DNA of 64,000 nt from Nitrobacter sp051535215 (GTDB lineage Bacteria > Pseudomonadota > Alphaproteobacteria > Rhizobiales > Xanthobacteraceae), in the NCBI RefSeq assembly GCF_051535215.1, contig NZ_JBPPLY010000015.1, forward strand, positions 1 to 64,000, in the 5' to 3' direction. The position numbers and the translations under genes are program-made. Positions within the stretch are counted from its first letter, which is position 1; each line of letters begins with the position of its first letter. Under the pieces are notes generated by a model that saw only the letters and a list, made by a program, of their open reading frames with translations, was not told where the DNA came from and did no database searches. Shown here piece after piece: positions 9,447-18,009 of the stretch.

Positions 9447-10403
9447 ATGCGCGACCCCTATGAGGTCTTGGGGGTGCAGCGGGGCGCCACTGCGGCGGCG
9501 ATCAAAAGTGCTTTTCGCAAGCTCGCGAAGAAGCATCATCCCGATGCCAACAAGAACGATCCGAAGGCCGCCGAACGCTTCGCGGAGGTGAATACCGCCA
9601 ACGAGATCCTCGGTGACGACGTCAAGCGCAAGCAATTCGACCGCGGCGAGATCGGCGCCGACGGAAAGCCGCGCTTTCAGGGTTTCCCCGGAGGCGGTCC
9701 GCGCGGCGCGCGGCCCGGTGGCGGTTTCGAGCAGTATGGCTTTCGCGGCGGTGGCGGCGGTCCGGGCGCTGACGCCGGCGGATTTGAGGACATCCTCAAC
9801 ACCATGTTCGGTGGCGGGGGGCGGGGCGGACGCCGCGGCGGCGCGCAGTTCGACTTTGACACCAGCACGTTTGGCGCGCCCGATCTCGATCTCAACGTCA
9901 CCATGACGGTGTCGCTGGAGGAGTCGGTCAAGGGCGGCGAGAAACGCGTCCGCCTGCCCAGCGGCAGGGAACTCAACGTCAGGATTCCGGCCGGCGTCAC
10001 CACCGGCCAGCAGATCCGGCTGAGAGGGCAGGGCGACACCGCGCCCGGCCACCGCCCCGGCGATCTGTTGATCTCGGTGACTGTGGCGACGCATCCCTTT
10101 TTCAAGGTCGACGGCAGCGACCTGCGCGCCGACCTGCCGATCACGCTCTACGAGGCAGTGCTGGGAGGCAAGGTGCGGGTGCCCACGCTTGGCGGCGCGG
10201 TCGAATTATCGATTCCGAAAAATACCTCGAGCGGTCGCACCTTTCGTCTCAAGGGCAAGGGCATTTCCAGGAACGGCGCGTCCGGCGATCTGCTCGTCAC
10301 CACGCGCATCATCCTGCCCGACGGCAACGATGCCGAGCTCGAGGACTTGATGGAGAAGTGGCGCGACGTGCATCCCTACGATCCACGCCGCGATCAGGGA
10401 TAG
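9447..10403 (+). CDS. DnaJ-family co-chaperone, CbpA type
   Basis: 318 residues. The J domain is at 1-70 with HPD at 31-33 (KKHHPDANK). A Gly/Phe/Arg-rich linker follows (about 80-145), then two beta-sandwich substrate domains (about 150-318). The zinc-finger CxxCxGxG repeats of DnaJ proper are absent, which places it in the CbpA/DjlA-like class. It stimulates DnaK ATPase. It starts at ATG 9447 after GAAGGAGACTGAGACGG. Confidence 0.93.
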   Translation: MRDPYEVLGVQRGATAAAIKSAFRKLAKKHHPDANKNDPKAAERFAEVNTANEILGDDVKRKQFDRGEIGADGKPRFQGFPGGGPRGARPGGGFEQYGFRGGGGGPGADAGGFEDILNTMFGGGGRGGRRGGAQFDFDTSTFGAPDLDLNVTMTVSLEESVKGGEKRVRLPSGRELNVRIPAGVTTGQQIRLRGQGDTAPGHRPGDLLISVTVATHPFFKVDGSDLRADLPITLYEAVLGGKVRVPTLGGAVELSIPKNTSSGRTFRLKGKGISRNGASGDLLVTTRIILPDGNDAELEDLMEKWRDVHPYDPRRDQG

Positions 10404-10485
10404 AGTATTCGAGCGAAAGCATCGATGCGGTTTGTGTGCTCCGTTCGCACCCGCGTTCGCCAATTTGGCATGACTGGAAAAGTAT

Positions 10486-11319
10486 TTAGCCTTCTTGTCG
10501 TTCGCAGTCGCTGGCAAACGCATTGAGCAGCGCGTTGAAGGTTTCCGCCTGCTCCCACTGCAGAATATGGCCGGCGTCGGGGATACTCTGGACTGCCCCG
10601 CGCCACAGCGTCGGTATCGCTAGCGACTTGACGTAATCGCCGTTGATGAGTTGGTCCTCCGCGCCGTGCAAAACCGCGAGCGGCCGGGTCAGGCTGGCGA
10701 TAACCTCGACCTCGTCACGGAAGCCCTGCGGCGTGATGCTCGCGCCGAGAGTCTTGCGGGCGTGGCCGTCCGTTCTCAGGACGTCGTCGATCATGAAAGC
10801 CGGCAGGTCGCCGATGCCCGGCCTGAAAGCCGCGGCGACATAGCCTTTAGCCTGTTTTTCGGCGAGATCCTGCGCAAAGGTGCAGGCCATCGCCGGGTGC
10901 ATCAGGAACGCCTGCTTGACCGCGGGCGGAAACGCAAACGGCGGCGTACCGAAGATCGCAAAACCCTTGGCCTGCTGCAGGTCGGGTGCGGCCTCCAGCA
11001 CGATATGTCCGCCGAGGCTCCAGCCGACGAAAATTGCGTCCGCTGCATCCAGGTGCTCGGCGACATTGCGCAGCACTCGCGCATGGCCCGGCAGGGTGTA
11101 GGTAGAGTCGGGATCGGCCGCGTTGTCGGACTCGCCATGTCCCGGCAGGTCGAATGCGATCACGCGATGCGCCCCGCCGAGATTTCCATCCAATTGTCGC
11201 GCAAAAGCCTTCGACGACGACGAATTGCCGTGAACCAGAACGATGGCGCTGCCGGTGCCGGCGGATTGCCGGTACGCGATCCGGCCCGCGTCCGTGGTGA
11301 TGCTTCCGGTCGTTGTCAT
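10486..11319 (-). CDS. Alpha/beta-fold hydrolase
   Basis: 277 residues. The fold signatures are LVHGNSSSS (oxyanion region), FDLPGHGESD, the nucleophile elbow GWSLGG, an acid in HGAEDQLI, and the catalytic His in PDAGHILQWE. The length fits esterase, haloperoxidase-like or lactonase members. No neighbour indicates the substrate. It is divergent from the histidine phosphatase gene. Confidence 0.88.
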   Translation of the reverse strand: MTTTGSITTDAGRIAYRQSAGTGSAIVLVHGNSSSSKAFARQLDGNLGGAHRVIAFDLPGHGESDNAADPDSTYTLPGHARVLRNVAEHLDAADAIFVGWSLGGHIVLEAAPDLQQAKGFAIFGTPPFAFPPAVKQAFLMHPAMACTFAQDLAEKQAKGYVAAAFRPGIGDLPAFMIDDVLRTDGHARKTLGASITPQGFRDEVEVIASLTRPLAVLHGAEDQLINGDYVKSLAIPTLWRGAVQSIPDAGHILQWEQAETFNALLNAFASDCERQEG

Positions 11320-11509
11320 AAGTCCCTCTCCGCGAGATGTCGCGGCGGGACCATGACCAAAATGTATCGGCTGGGAAAGAGGCTTATGTCTTCGTTCTTG
11401 ATGCCGTGGCCGCAGTCAGGCGGCGTATCGCCGCTGACGTATTTCGTCGGGCCGAAATGGTGTATATCCCGCACCCAGCTTCGCCGATGCCAGATCCTAT
11501 CCTCTTGAC

Positions 11510-12103
11510 ATGCATACCATCTATTACATCCGCCACGGCAAGACCGAATGGAATGCCGATGGCCGCTTCCAGGGCTTGCAGGATATTCCGCTCAATGATC
11601 TCGGCCGCGCAGACGCGGTGAAGGCGGGCGACATTCTGTGCAAGCTGTTTGCGCGCGAGGGTCATGATCCCCTTGGATTGGGCTTCGTCACGAGTCCGCT
11701 GTCACGTGCGCGCGGCACCATGGAATTGATGCGCGGCGTGCTGAGCCTGCCGCCGCACGACTATTCGGTCGATGACCGGTTGCGCGAGGTCGGTTACGGG
11801 CACTGGGAGGGCCTGACGCTGGCACAGATGAAGGCTGCCCATCCCGATGTGTTCGCGGCTCGGGAGGCCGACAAATGGAGCGTGGCGCCGCCGGGTGGCG
11901 AAAGCTACGCCTCCGCCACATCGCGGTTGCGCGACTGGTATCGCTCGCTGAAGTCCGGCACCGTCGCCGTTGCGCATAGCGGCACGGCTCGGGCGCTGAT
12001 GGTCGTACTCGGCCTTGAAACACCGCAAGCTGCCGCCAGTCTGCGGATCGAGCAGGGCGCGGTGTATGTCCTGCGCGAGGACGGATTGACGAAGCATAGC
12101 TAA
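11510..12103 (+). CDS. Histidine phosphatase family protein
   Basis: 197 residues. The phosphoglycerate-mutase-like signature YYIRHGKTEWN lies at the N-terminus, with the second arginine/serine block TSPLSRARGTMELM, the acid in LREVGYGHWEG, and the second histidine in VAVAHSGTARAL. It probably hydrolyses a small phosphoester; the true substrate (phosphoglycerate, cobalamin intermediate, other) cannot be told. It starts at ATG 11510. Confidence 0.9.
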   Translation: MHTIYYIRHGKTEWNADGRFQGLQDIPLNDLGRADAVKAGDILCKLFAREGHDPLGLGFVTSPLSRARGTMELMRGVLSLPPHDYSVDDRLREVGYGHWEGLTLAQMKAAHPDVFAAREADKWSVAPPGGESYASATSRLRDWYRSLKSGTVAVAHSGTARALMVVLGLETPQAAASLRIEQGAVYVLREDGLTKHS

Positions 12104-12129
12104 TGTCCCGATTCCGAAGTTCGCATACC

Positions 12130-12167
12130 CTAGAATCAAAGGGACACTACCAACTCTATGATTCTAG
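12130..12167. repeat. Inverted repeat CTAGAATCA...TGATTCTAG
   Basis: Perfect 9-base arms separated by 20 bases lie just downstream of the phosphatase stop. It sits beside a second, longer palindrome and is probably part of one intergenic repeat element; no T-run follows, so a terminator role is not obvious. Confidence 0.7.
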
Positions 12168-12238
12168 TGTGGTTTGGGTTCAGAAGTTCGCTTGGCGGAC
12201 TCGCCGAGACACTCGAAGCGAACTTCTGAACCACCACA
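12168..12238. repeat. Large imperfect palindrome with GAAGTTCGCTT arms
   Basis: The arms GGTTCAGAAGTTCGCTT (12177-12193) and AAGCGAACTTCTGAACC (12216-12232) are perfect over 17 bases and extend to TGTGG...CCACA with a small bulge. The 22-base centre contains GGCGGACTCGCC. The size and intergenic position suggest a REP/MITE-like element of rhizobial genomes. No transposase gene is near. Confidence 0.8.
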
Positions 12239-12402
12239 TAGCTTGGAGAGCGCATCCGTTTACCTCTCCCCTTGCGGGAGTGGGTTTCCGAGCAAGGCGA
12301 GGGCGGAGGCTTCAAGGGTAGGGTTTGACGCACCGGACTCCGCACGTTACCAAACGATCAGAAATCGGTTCTGACCGATCCAATCGCGGGCCTGCTTAAG
12401 CT

Positions 12403-13494
12403 ATGTCCCACAACACCTTCGGCCATCTGTTCCGCGTCACGACCTTTGGCGAGAGCCATGGGGTTGCGATCGGCTGCGTGGTCGACGGCTGTCCGCCGTT
12501 GCTGCCGCTCACCGTGGAGGAAATCCAGCGCGATCTCGACCGGCGACGTCCCGGCCAGTCGCGCTTCACCACGCAGCGGCAGGAGGCTGATGCGGTGAAG
12601 ATCCTGTCCGGCGTGATGCCGCATCCCGATAGCGACGAGCAGGTGACGACCGGCACGCCGATCGGGCTGCTGATCGAGAATACCGACCAGCGCTCGAAGG
12701 ACTACTCCGACATCAAGGACAAGTTTCGCCCCGGCCACGCCGATTTCACCTATGAGGCAAAGTACGGGCTGCGCGACTATCGCGGCGGCGGACGTTCGTC
12801 GGCGCGCGAGACGGCGATGCGGGTCGCGGCCGGAGCCATCGCGCGCAAGATCGTGCCGGGCATGAGCGTGCGCGGCGCGCTGGTGCAGATGGGACCGCAC
12901 AAGATCGACCGCGAGAAATGGGACTGGGACGAGACCGCCAGGAATCCGTTCTTCTGTCCCGACAGGGACAAGGCCGCGTTTTTCGAAAGCTATCTCGACG
13001 GCATCCGCAAGAGCGGCTCCTCGATCGGAGCCGTGATCGAAGTGGTGGCCGAAGGCGTGCCCGCAGGCCTTGGCGCGCCGATCTATGCCAAGCTCGACGG
13101 CGATCTCGCCGCGGCGCTGATGAGCATCAATGCGGTGAAGGGCGTCGAGATCGGCGCGGGCTTCGATGCTGCGGCGCTTACCGGCGAGGAGAATGCCGAC
13201 GAGATGAGGATGGGCAATGACGGACCCATGTTCACCTCGAACCATGCCGGCGGCATTCTGGGCGGCATCTCGACCGGCCAGCCGGTGGTGGCGCGGTTCG
13301 CGGTAAAGCCGACCTCGTCGATTCTGTCGCCGCGCAAGACCGTCGATCGCAATGGCACCGAAACCGATATCTTGACCAAAGGCCGCCACGATCCCTGCGT
13401 CGGCATCCGCGCAGTTCCGGTGGGCGAGGCCATGGTCGCCTGCGTGCTGGCCGACCATTTCCTGCGTCATCGCGGCCAGGTTGGCGTGCGCTGA
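12403..13494 (+). CDS. aroC: Chorismate synthase
   Basis: 363 residues, full length. It catalyses the last shikimate-pathway step, EPSP to chorismate, with reduced FMN. Family signatures are present: FRVTTFGESHGVAIG at the N-terminus, GRSSARET near residue 128 and the C-terminal DPCVGIRAVPVGEAM. It starts at ATG 12403. It is a single gene, with clpS convergent 15 bases downstream. Confidence 0.97.
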   Translation: MSHNTFGHLFRVTTFGESHGVAIGCVVDGCPPLLPLTVEEIQRDLDRRRPGQSRFTTQRQEADAVKILSGVMPHPDSDEQVTTGTPIGLLIENTDQRSKDYSDIKDKFRPGHADFTYEAKYGLRDYRGGGRSSARETAMRVAAGAIARKIVPGMSVRGALVQMGPHKIDREKWDWDETARNPFFCPDRDKAAFFESYLDGIRKSGSSIGAVIEVVAEGVPAGLGAPIYAKLDGDLAAALMSINAVKGVEIGAGFDAAALTGEENADEMRMGNDGPMFTSNHAGGILGGISTGQPVVARFAVKPTSSILSPRKTVDRNGTETDILTKGRHDPCVGIRAVPVGEAMVACVLADHFLRHRGQVGVR

Positions 13495-13509
13495 GAATCC
13501 TCCAAGCCG

Positions 13510-13809
13510 CTAGTCTTCCGGCTCGGTAGTGAACAACAACGGAAAGCCCGCGGTGCGACCGGCGTCGGTGGCGCGGGTGGCCTTGGTTTCCGCGATATCT
13601 TTCGCGAACACACCGACGACGCAGGAACCGAGCCGGTGCGCGGTGATCATCACCTTGTGCGCCTGATCCTCGGTCATGCCGAATTCGGCCTTCAGCACGG
13701 CGACGACGAATTCTTTCGGCGTGAAGTCGTCGTTGAGAAGAATGACTTTGTACAGACGCGGACGCTCGACCTTGATTTCGGTCCGGGGCTTGAGGGTGGT
13801 ATCGCTCAT
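13510..13809 (-). CDS. clpS: ATP-dependent Clp protease adaptor ClpS
   Basis: 99 residues from ATG 13809. The core YKVILLNDDFTPKEFVVAVL and the downstream MITAHRLGSCVVGVF define ClpS, which docks on the ClpA N-domain and delivers N-degron substrates. Rhizobiales often carry two paralogues; which one this is cannot be told. It converges on aroC. Confidence 0.95.
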   Translation of the reverse strand: MSDTTLKPRTEIKVERPRLYKVILLNDDFTPKEFVVAVLKAEFGMTEDQAHKVMITAHRLGSCVVGVFAKDIAETKATRATDAGRTAGFPLLFTTEPED

Positions 13810-13937
13810 TGCGGCTGCACCTTGGACTTGTAGCTTTTTCGCGCGAAGCCGATGCCGGCCTGCGCGAGGGAAGACGGCAGAATATAGCGCTGGCGGCAAC
13901 CGCAAAAGGGGCGGCGGGTGGTGCCGTCCCTTTCGGC

Positions 13938-15620
13938 TCAGGCAGCGCGGACCGTATCCAGGAACTTTTCGACTTCCGTCTTCAGCCGCGTGCTTTCGGT
14001 GGACAACATCTGCGCCGATGACAGGACCTGACTCGAGGCCGAGCCGGTTTCGCCGGCGCCGCGGCTGACTTCGGTGATGCTGGAGGCGACCTCGCCGCTG
14101 CGCTGGGCCGCTTGCTGGACGTTGCGGGCGATCTCCTGCGTCGCCGCGCCCTGTTCTTCGACCGCGGCCGCGATGGCCGAAGAAATTTCGGAAATCGTCT
14201 TGATGGTGGTGCCGATCTCCCGGACCGCTGACACCGACTCGCGTGTGGCGGCCTGCATGTCTGCGATCTGGGTGCTGATCTCGTCGGTCGCTTTCGCGGT
14301 CTGCGCCGCGAGCGTCTTGACTTCCGAGGCCACCACCGCGAAGCCGCGGCCGGCATCGCCAGCCCTTGCCGCCTCGATGGTGGCGTTGAGCGCCAGCAGG
14401 TTGGTTTGTTCGGCGACCGCCGTGATCAATTTGACGACGTCGCCGATCCGGCTTGCGGCCTGGGCGAGGTCCGCAATGTTGGCGTCGGTCTGCTCGGCCT
14501 GCCTGACGGCATCGCCGGCGACACGGCTCGCCTCGTTGACCTGCCGGCCGATTTCATTCACCGACGAGGTGATCTCTTCAGTCGCGCTGGCAACGGACTG
14601 TACGTTGGAAGATACTTCCTGCGAGGCGGCAGCCGCGTCGCCGGACGTCCGGCCGGTGATTTCGGCCGTCGCCGTCAGGGTGTTGGCCGCGGCCTCCAGT
14701 TCGGTCGAGGACGATGAAAGAGAGCCCACCAGTTCGCCGATCATCGATTCGAATTCGCGGGTAATGCTCTCGACCCGTTGGGCGCGCTGGAGTTTGGCTT
14801 GTGCATCGTGCGCCGCGGCTTCGTCGGCTGCCTTCTTGGCGATCAGTGCGTCCTTGAAGATCTGAAGCGCGTCGGCCATCGTGCCGACTTCGTTTTTTTC
14901 ACCCTGGTGCGGAACGACGGCGGACAGATCTCCGGCGCCGAGCGAGCGCATCGGCGCGACAATCGAAGCGATCGCGCGCGAAACATCGCGCACCAGATAG
15001 ACTGCAACGCCGATGCCGAAGATCAACGCCAGCGAGACGATGGTGATCACGATGGCGAAGGCCGACTTGTAGCTTCGACTGGCCGCGTTGCCTGTGGCAT
15101 CCGCTTCCCTGTGGTTCATGGCGATGTCCTCGCGCAGGGTCTCGTCGGCCTTCAGTCCCGCCGGGTCGACCTTGCGGTCATACATATCGAGGCTAACCCG
15201 CAGATCGCCCTTTCGCGAGAGCGCCAGCAGGTCGCGAACGTCCGCGACATAGGATGCCCATTGCGCGGAAAATGCCTTGTAGATTCGCTGCTCCTCGGGC
15301 AAGGCGATCATCGGCTCATAGGCTTTGCGGGTCTTCTCGATCGCCTCTCCGGCGGAAACCAGGGTTTTCTCGGCGGCGTCCTTTCCCGCGGCGTCGGAAG
15401 CGAGCAGGTGGGAGCGGACTGCTGCCCCGTAGGCAATGGTGCCGGCGCGCAACTCGCCGAGCTCGCGCACGCTGGGAAGCCAGTTGGTCCGCAGATCGAC
15501 GGCCCGATCGTGGATGGCTTCCATTTCGATCATGGACAGCACGCCCATTCCCGCCATGGCCAGCAGGAGAAACGAGATCGTGGAGATGATTTTGGCGCGA
15601 ATTGAGAGACGGGAAAGCAT
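13938..15620 (-). CDS. Methyl-accepting chemotaxis protein
   Basis: 560 residues from ATG 15620. One membrane helix lies at about residues 10-32, a four-helix-bundle-like periplasmic sensor at about 33-190, a second helix at about 192-215, then HAMP and the long cytoplasmic signalling coiled coil. The conserved hairpin tip (AVAEQTNLLALNATIEAARA) is intact. There is no C-terminal pentapeptide for CheR/CheB tethering. The ligand is unknown. The longer start at 15719 is unlikely. Confidence 0.93.
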   Translation of the reverse strand: MLSRLSIRAKIISTISFLLLAMAGMGVLSMIEMEAIHDRAVDLRTNWLPSVRELGELRAGTIAYGAAVRSHLLASDAAGKDAAEKTLVSAGEAIEKTRKAYEPMIALPEEQRIYKAFSAQWASYVADVRDLLALSRKGDLRVSLDMYDRKVDPAGLKADETLREDIAMNHREADATGNAASRSYKSAFAIVITIVSLALIFGIGVAVYLVRDVSRAIASIVAPMRSLGAGDLSAVVPHQGEKNEVGTMADALQIFKDALIAKKAADEAAAHDAQAKLQRAQRVESITREFESMIGELVGSLSSSSTELEAAANTLTATAEITGRTSGDAAAASQEVSSNVQSVASATEEITSSVNEIGRQVNEASRVAGDAVRQAEQTDANIADLAQAASRIGDVVKLITAVAEQTNLLALNATIEAARAGDAGRGFAVVASEVKTLAAQTAKATDEISTQIADMQAATRESVSAVREIGTTIKTISEISSAIAAAVEEQGAATQEIARNVQQAAQRSGEVASSITEVSRGAGETGSASSQVLSSAQMLSTESTRLKTEVEKFLDTVRAA

Positions 15621-15909
15621 CGTTCTGACCCTTTCGGCAGTCCGCATTGGCTGACGGAAAACTGAGGGCGACCGGCTTGGCGGGAGCGCAAAAACGAAAA
15701 GAGGGGCGTTCCGACTCAAAGGCCGCCTGCCCGGCTGCGCTGCAGCGGGGTTTGATTTCAGGGATCATGAACCTGTTGAATGAAATGTTCGTAAACACGA
15801 GTATACCGCGCTTGCCTAAATCCTGCGTTGCACACGCAGAAGGTGCGCGCGAAACGTATACCCGTGGCGCGGGGCCGGGTTGGGGATCGCTGCAAAGCCC
15901 CCGCGTAGT

Positions 15910-17154
15910 TCATCGACCGCGCTGAAATCTCGCCACCAATTCCACATGCGGGGAGTGCCTAAACTGGTCGAGGGGCGTTACGGCTTCGAGCCGGTAGCCA
16001 CCGTCGATCAGGAGGCGCGCATCGCGGGCGAAGGTTGCGACGTTGCAGGACACTGCGACAATGACGGGAATTTTGCTGGTGGCGAGTTGCTTGCTCTGAG
16101 CCTCCGCGCCCTGCCGCGGTGGGTCGAACACCACGGCATCGAACTCGCGTAGCTCCTGCGGCACCAGCGGCCGGCGGAACAGGTCGCGGGCTTCGGCATT
16201 GAGCGGCTTCAATCCGTGTGCGGCGGCGGCTGCCTTGTGCAGGGCTTCGATCGCGCCGGGATCGCTGTCGAGCGCCGCGACGCGTGCCCCCGTTGCGAGC
16301 CGCAACGCGAACGGGCCGACGCCGCAGAACAGATCGGCGATGTGTTTCGCTTTCTTGCAATGACCGGCCACCAGCGCCGCCAGCGTTTCCTCGCCTGCGA
16401 CGGTCGCCTGCAGGAACGAGCCCGGCGGAAGCGTGAGGCGGGTCGTGCCGATCCGGATCATCGGCGGGACGCGCATCAGCACCAGTTCGCCGTGACGGGT
16501 CAGCCGCGCCAGCCGGTGCGCCTCGGCGACGCGCGACAGTGTCGCGATCAACGCGGCCGGCAGAGGTCCGGAGCCACGGACGTCGACATCGAGACCGTTG
16601 TCCGTGGCCGTCACCTGGATGTCGAGCGGCTTGTTCGCTGGTTTCAGCACGGAGGCCAACTCGCGCGCCGCATCGAACGCGCCGTGCAGGGCAGGGTCGA
16701 GGATCGGGCAGGCGTCGATCGGCACGATCGCGTGGCTGTTCGATGCGGCGAAGCCTACGCGCAGCTTGCCGTCGCCGTCGCGCCGGGCATGAAGGGTGAT
16801 TCGCCGCCGTCCCGCGCCGTGGGCGTCGACCAGTTCGTCGACCGTACAATCGATGCGAGCCTGCGTCAGCGTGTCGATGACGATCTGCCGTTTCCAGGCG
16901 CGGTAAGCGGCCTGCTGCCAGTGCTGGATGGCGCAACCGCCGCAGGCGCCGAAATGTGGACAGAAGGGTGCAATCCGCTCCGCACTCTTTCTCTCGATGC
17001 GAAGCAGTCGCGCGCGGTCGGGATGGCTGGCTGCCGGCTCGACCTCAACGGTTTCACCGCCGAGCGCATAAGGGACGAAGACGCTCCCCGCATCCGTCAC
17101 CGCAACGCCGTCTCCGCGATGGCCGACGTGATCGATGATCAGGCGTTCGGTCAT
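15910..17154 (-). CDS. Class I SAM-dependent RNA (uracil-5-) methyltransferase, RlmD/TrmA-like
   Basis: 414 residues. A short TRAM-like N-terminus is followed by an iron-sulfur cysteine cluster (C65, C71 and C74 in CPHFGACGGC, plus the Cys of ACPILDP). The SAM motif is DLFCGVGPF, the DPPRQG motif follows, and the catalytic cysteine is in AVSCN. It methylates C5 of a uridine in 23S rRNA or tRNA; the exact site is not deducible. It lies 33 bases downstream of tlyA on the same strand. Confidence 0.9.
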   Translation of the reverse strand: MTERLIIDHVGHRGDGVAVTDAGSVFVPYALGGETVEVEPAASHPDRARLLRIERKSAERIAPFCPHFGACGGCAIQHWQQAAYRAWKRQIVIDTLTQARIDCTVDELVDAHGAGRRRITLHARRDGDGKLRVGFAASNSHAIVPIDACPILDPALHGAFDAARELASVLKPANKPLDIQVTATDNGLDVDVRGSGPLPAALIATLSRVAEAHRLARLTRHGELVLMRVPPMIRIGTTRLTLPPGSFLQATVAGEETLAALVAGHCKKAKHIADLFCGVGPFALRLATGARVAALDSDPGAIEALHKAAAAAHGLKPLNAEARDLFRRPLVPQELREFDAVVFDPPRQGAEAQSKQLATSKIPVIVAVSCNVATFARDARLLIDGGYRLEAVTPLDQFRHSPHVELVARFQRGR

Positions 17155-17187
17155 GCGATGTGGCTATCCCGGGATGACGTTTGAAAA

Positions 17188-17943
17188 TCAGCCACGGCGC
17201 GCTCCGAGAAAGAATTCGGCGTTGCCGTCGCCGCCGGCGATCGGGGAGGGGAAGACGTCGATATCGGTGCATCCGAGTGTTGCCGCAAAGGCTGCGATGT
17301 CGTCGCACACCGCCTGATGCACCGCCGCATCGCGGACGATGCCCTTCTTGATCGCGGCGCGTGGCGCCTCGAACTGCGGCTTGATCAGCGCGAGAAGATG
17401 CATCGGCGCGGCTGCCAGCGACAACGCGACCGGAAGAATGGCCTTCAACGAAATGAAGCTCGCATCCATCACCACCACATCCGGCCGCTGAGGCAGCCGC
17501 CTGCCTTCGAAGGAGCGGATGTCGGTGGACTCCATCGACACTACGCGCGGATGGCCGCGCAGGCTCGGATGCAGTTGATCGCGGCCGACATCGATGGCGA
17601 ACACCAGGCTAGCGCCGTTCGCCAGCAGGACTTCGGTGAAGCCGCCGGTCGAAGCGCCGACATCGAGGCAGACATGATTCTCGATCTCGATCGGATAGCG
17701 TTCCAGCGCGCCGGCGAGCTTGACGCCGCCGCGCGACACATAGGGGTGCGCGGATTGTGCCTCGAGCGTGGCGCTCACCAGGATGGTCTCGGAGACTTTG
17801 GTCACCGCCTTGCCGTTGGCCGCGACGAGCCCGGCCTCGATCGCGGCCTGCGCACGCGCCCGGCTCTCGAACAGGCCGCGCTCGACCAGCAGGACGTCGG
17901 CGCGCTTGCGAGGAGGGGACATCGTGCTGTCGCGCTTCGCCAT
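17188..17943 (-). CDS. tlyA: TlyA-family rRNA 2'-O-methyltransferase
   Basis: 251 residues. The S4 RNA-binding domain (RADVLLVERGLFESRARAQA) is followed by an FtsJ-like methyltransferase domain with LDVGASTGGFTEVLL, a DVVVMDASFIS motif and LIKPQFE. TlyA proteins methylate 16S and/or 23S rRNA ribose; the old name haemolysin is misleading. An alternative ATG lies at 17922. The gene belongs to the minus-strand run xseB, dxs, tlyA, methyltransferase. Confidence 0.92.
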   Translation of the reverse strand: MAKRDSTMSPPRKRADVLLVERGLFESRARAQAAIEAGLVAANGKAVTKVSETILVSATLEAQSAHPYVSRGGVKLAGALERYPIEIENHVCLDVGASTGGFTEVLLANGASLVFAIDVGRDQLHPSLRGHPRVVSMESTDIRSFEGRRLPQRPDVVVMDASFISLKAILPVALSLAAAPMHLLALIKPQFEAPRAAIKKGIVRDAAVHQAVCDDIAAFAATLGCTDIDVFPSPIAGGDGNAEFFLGARRG

Positions 17944-18009
17944 TGTCAGCCCATAGCCACAACCGGCCCGAAGCTGGCCAAAGGCGACGCGGCGAGAGTC
18001 CCGATCGGA

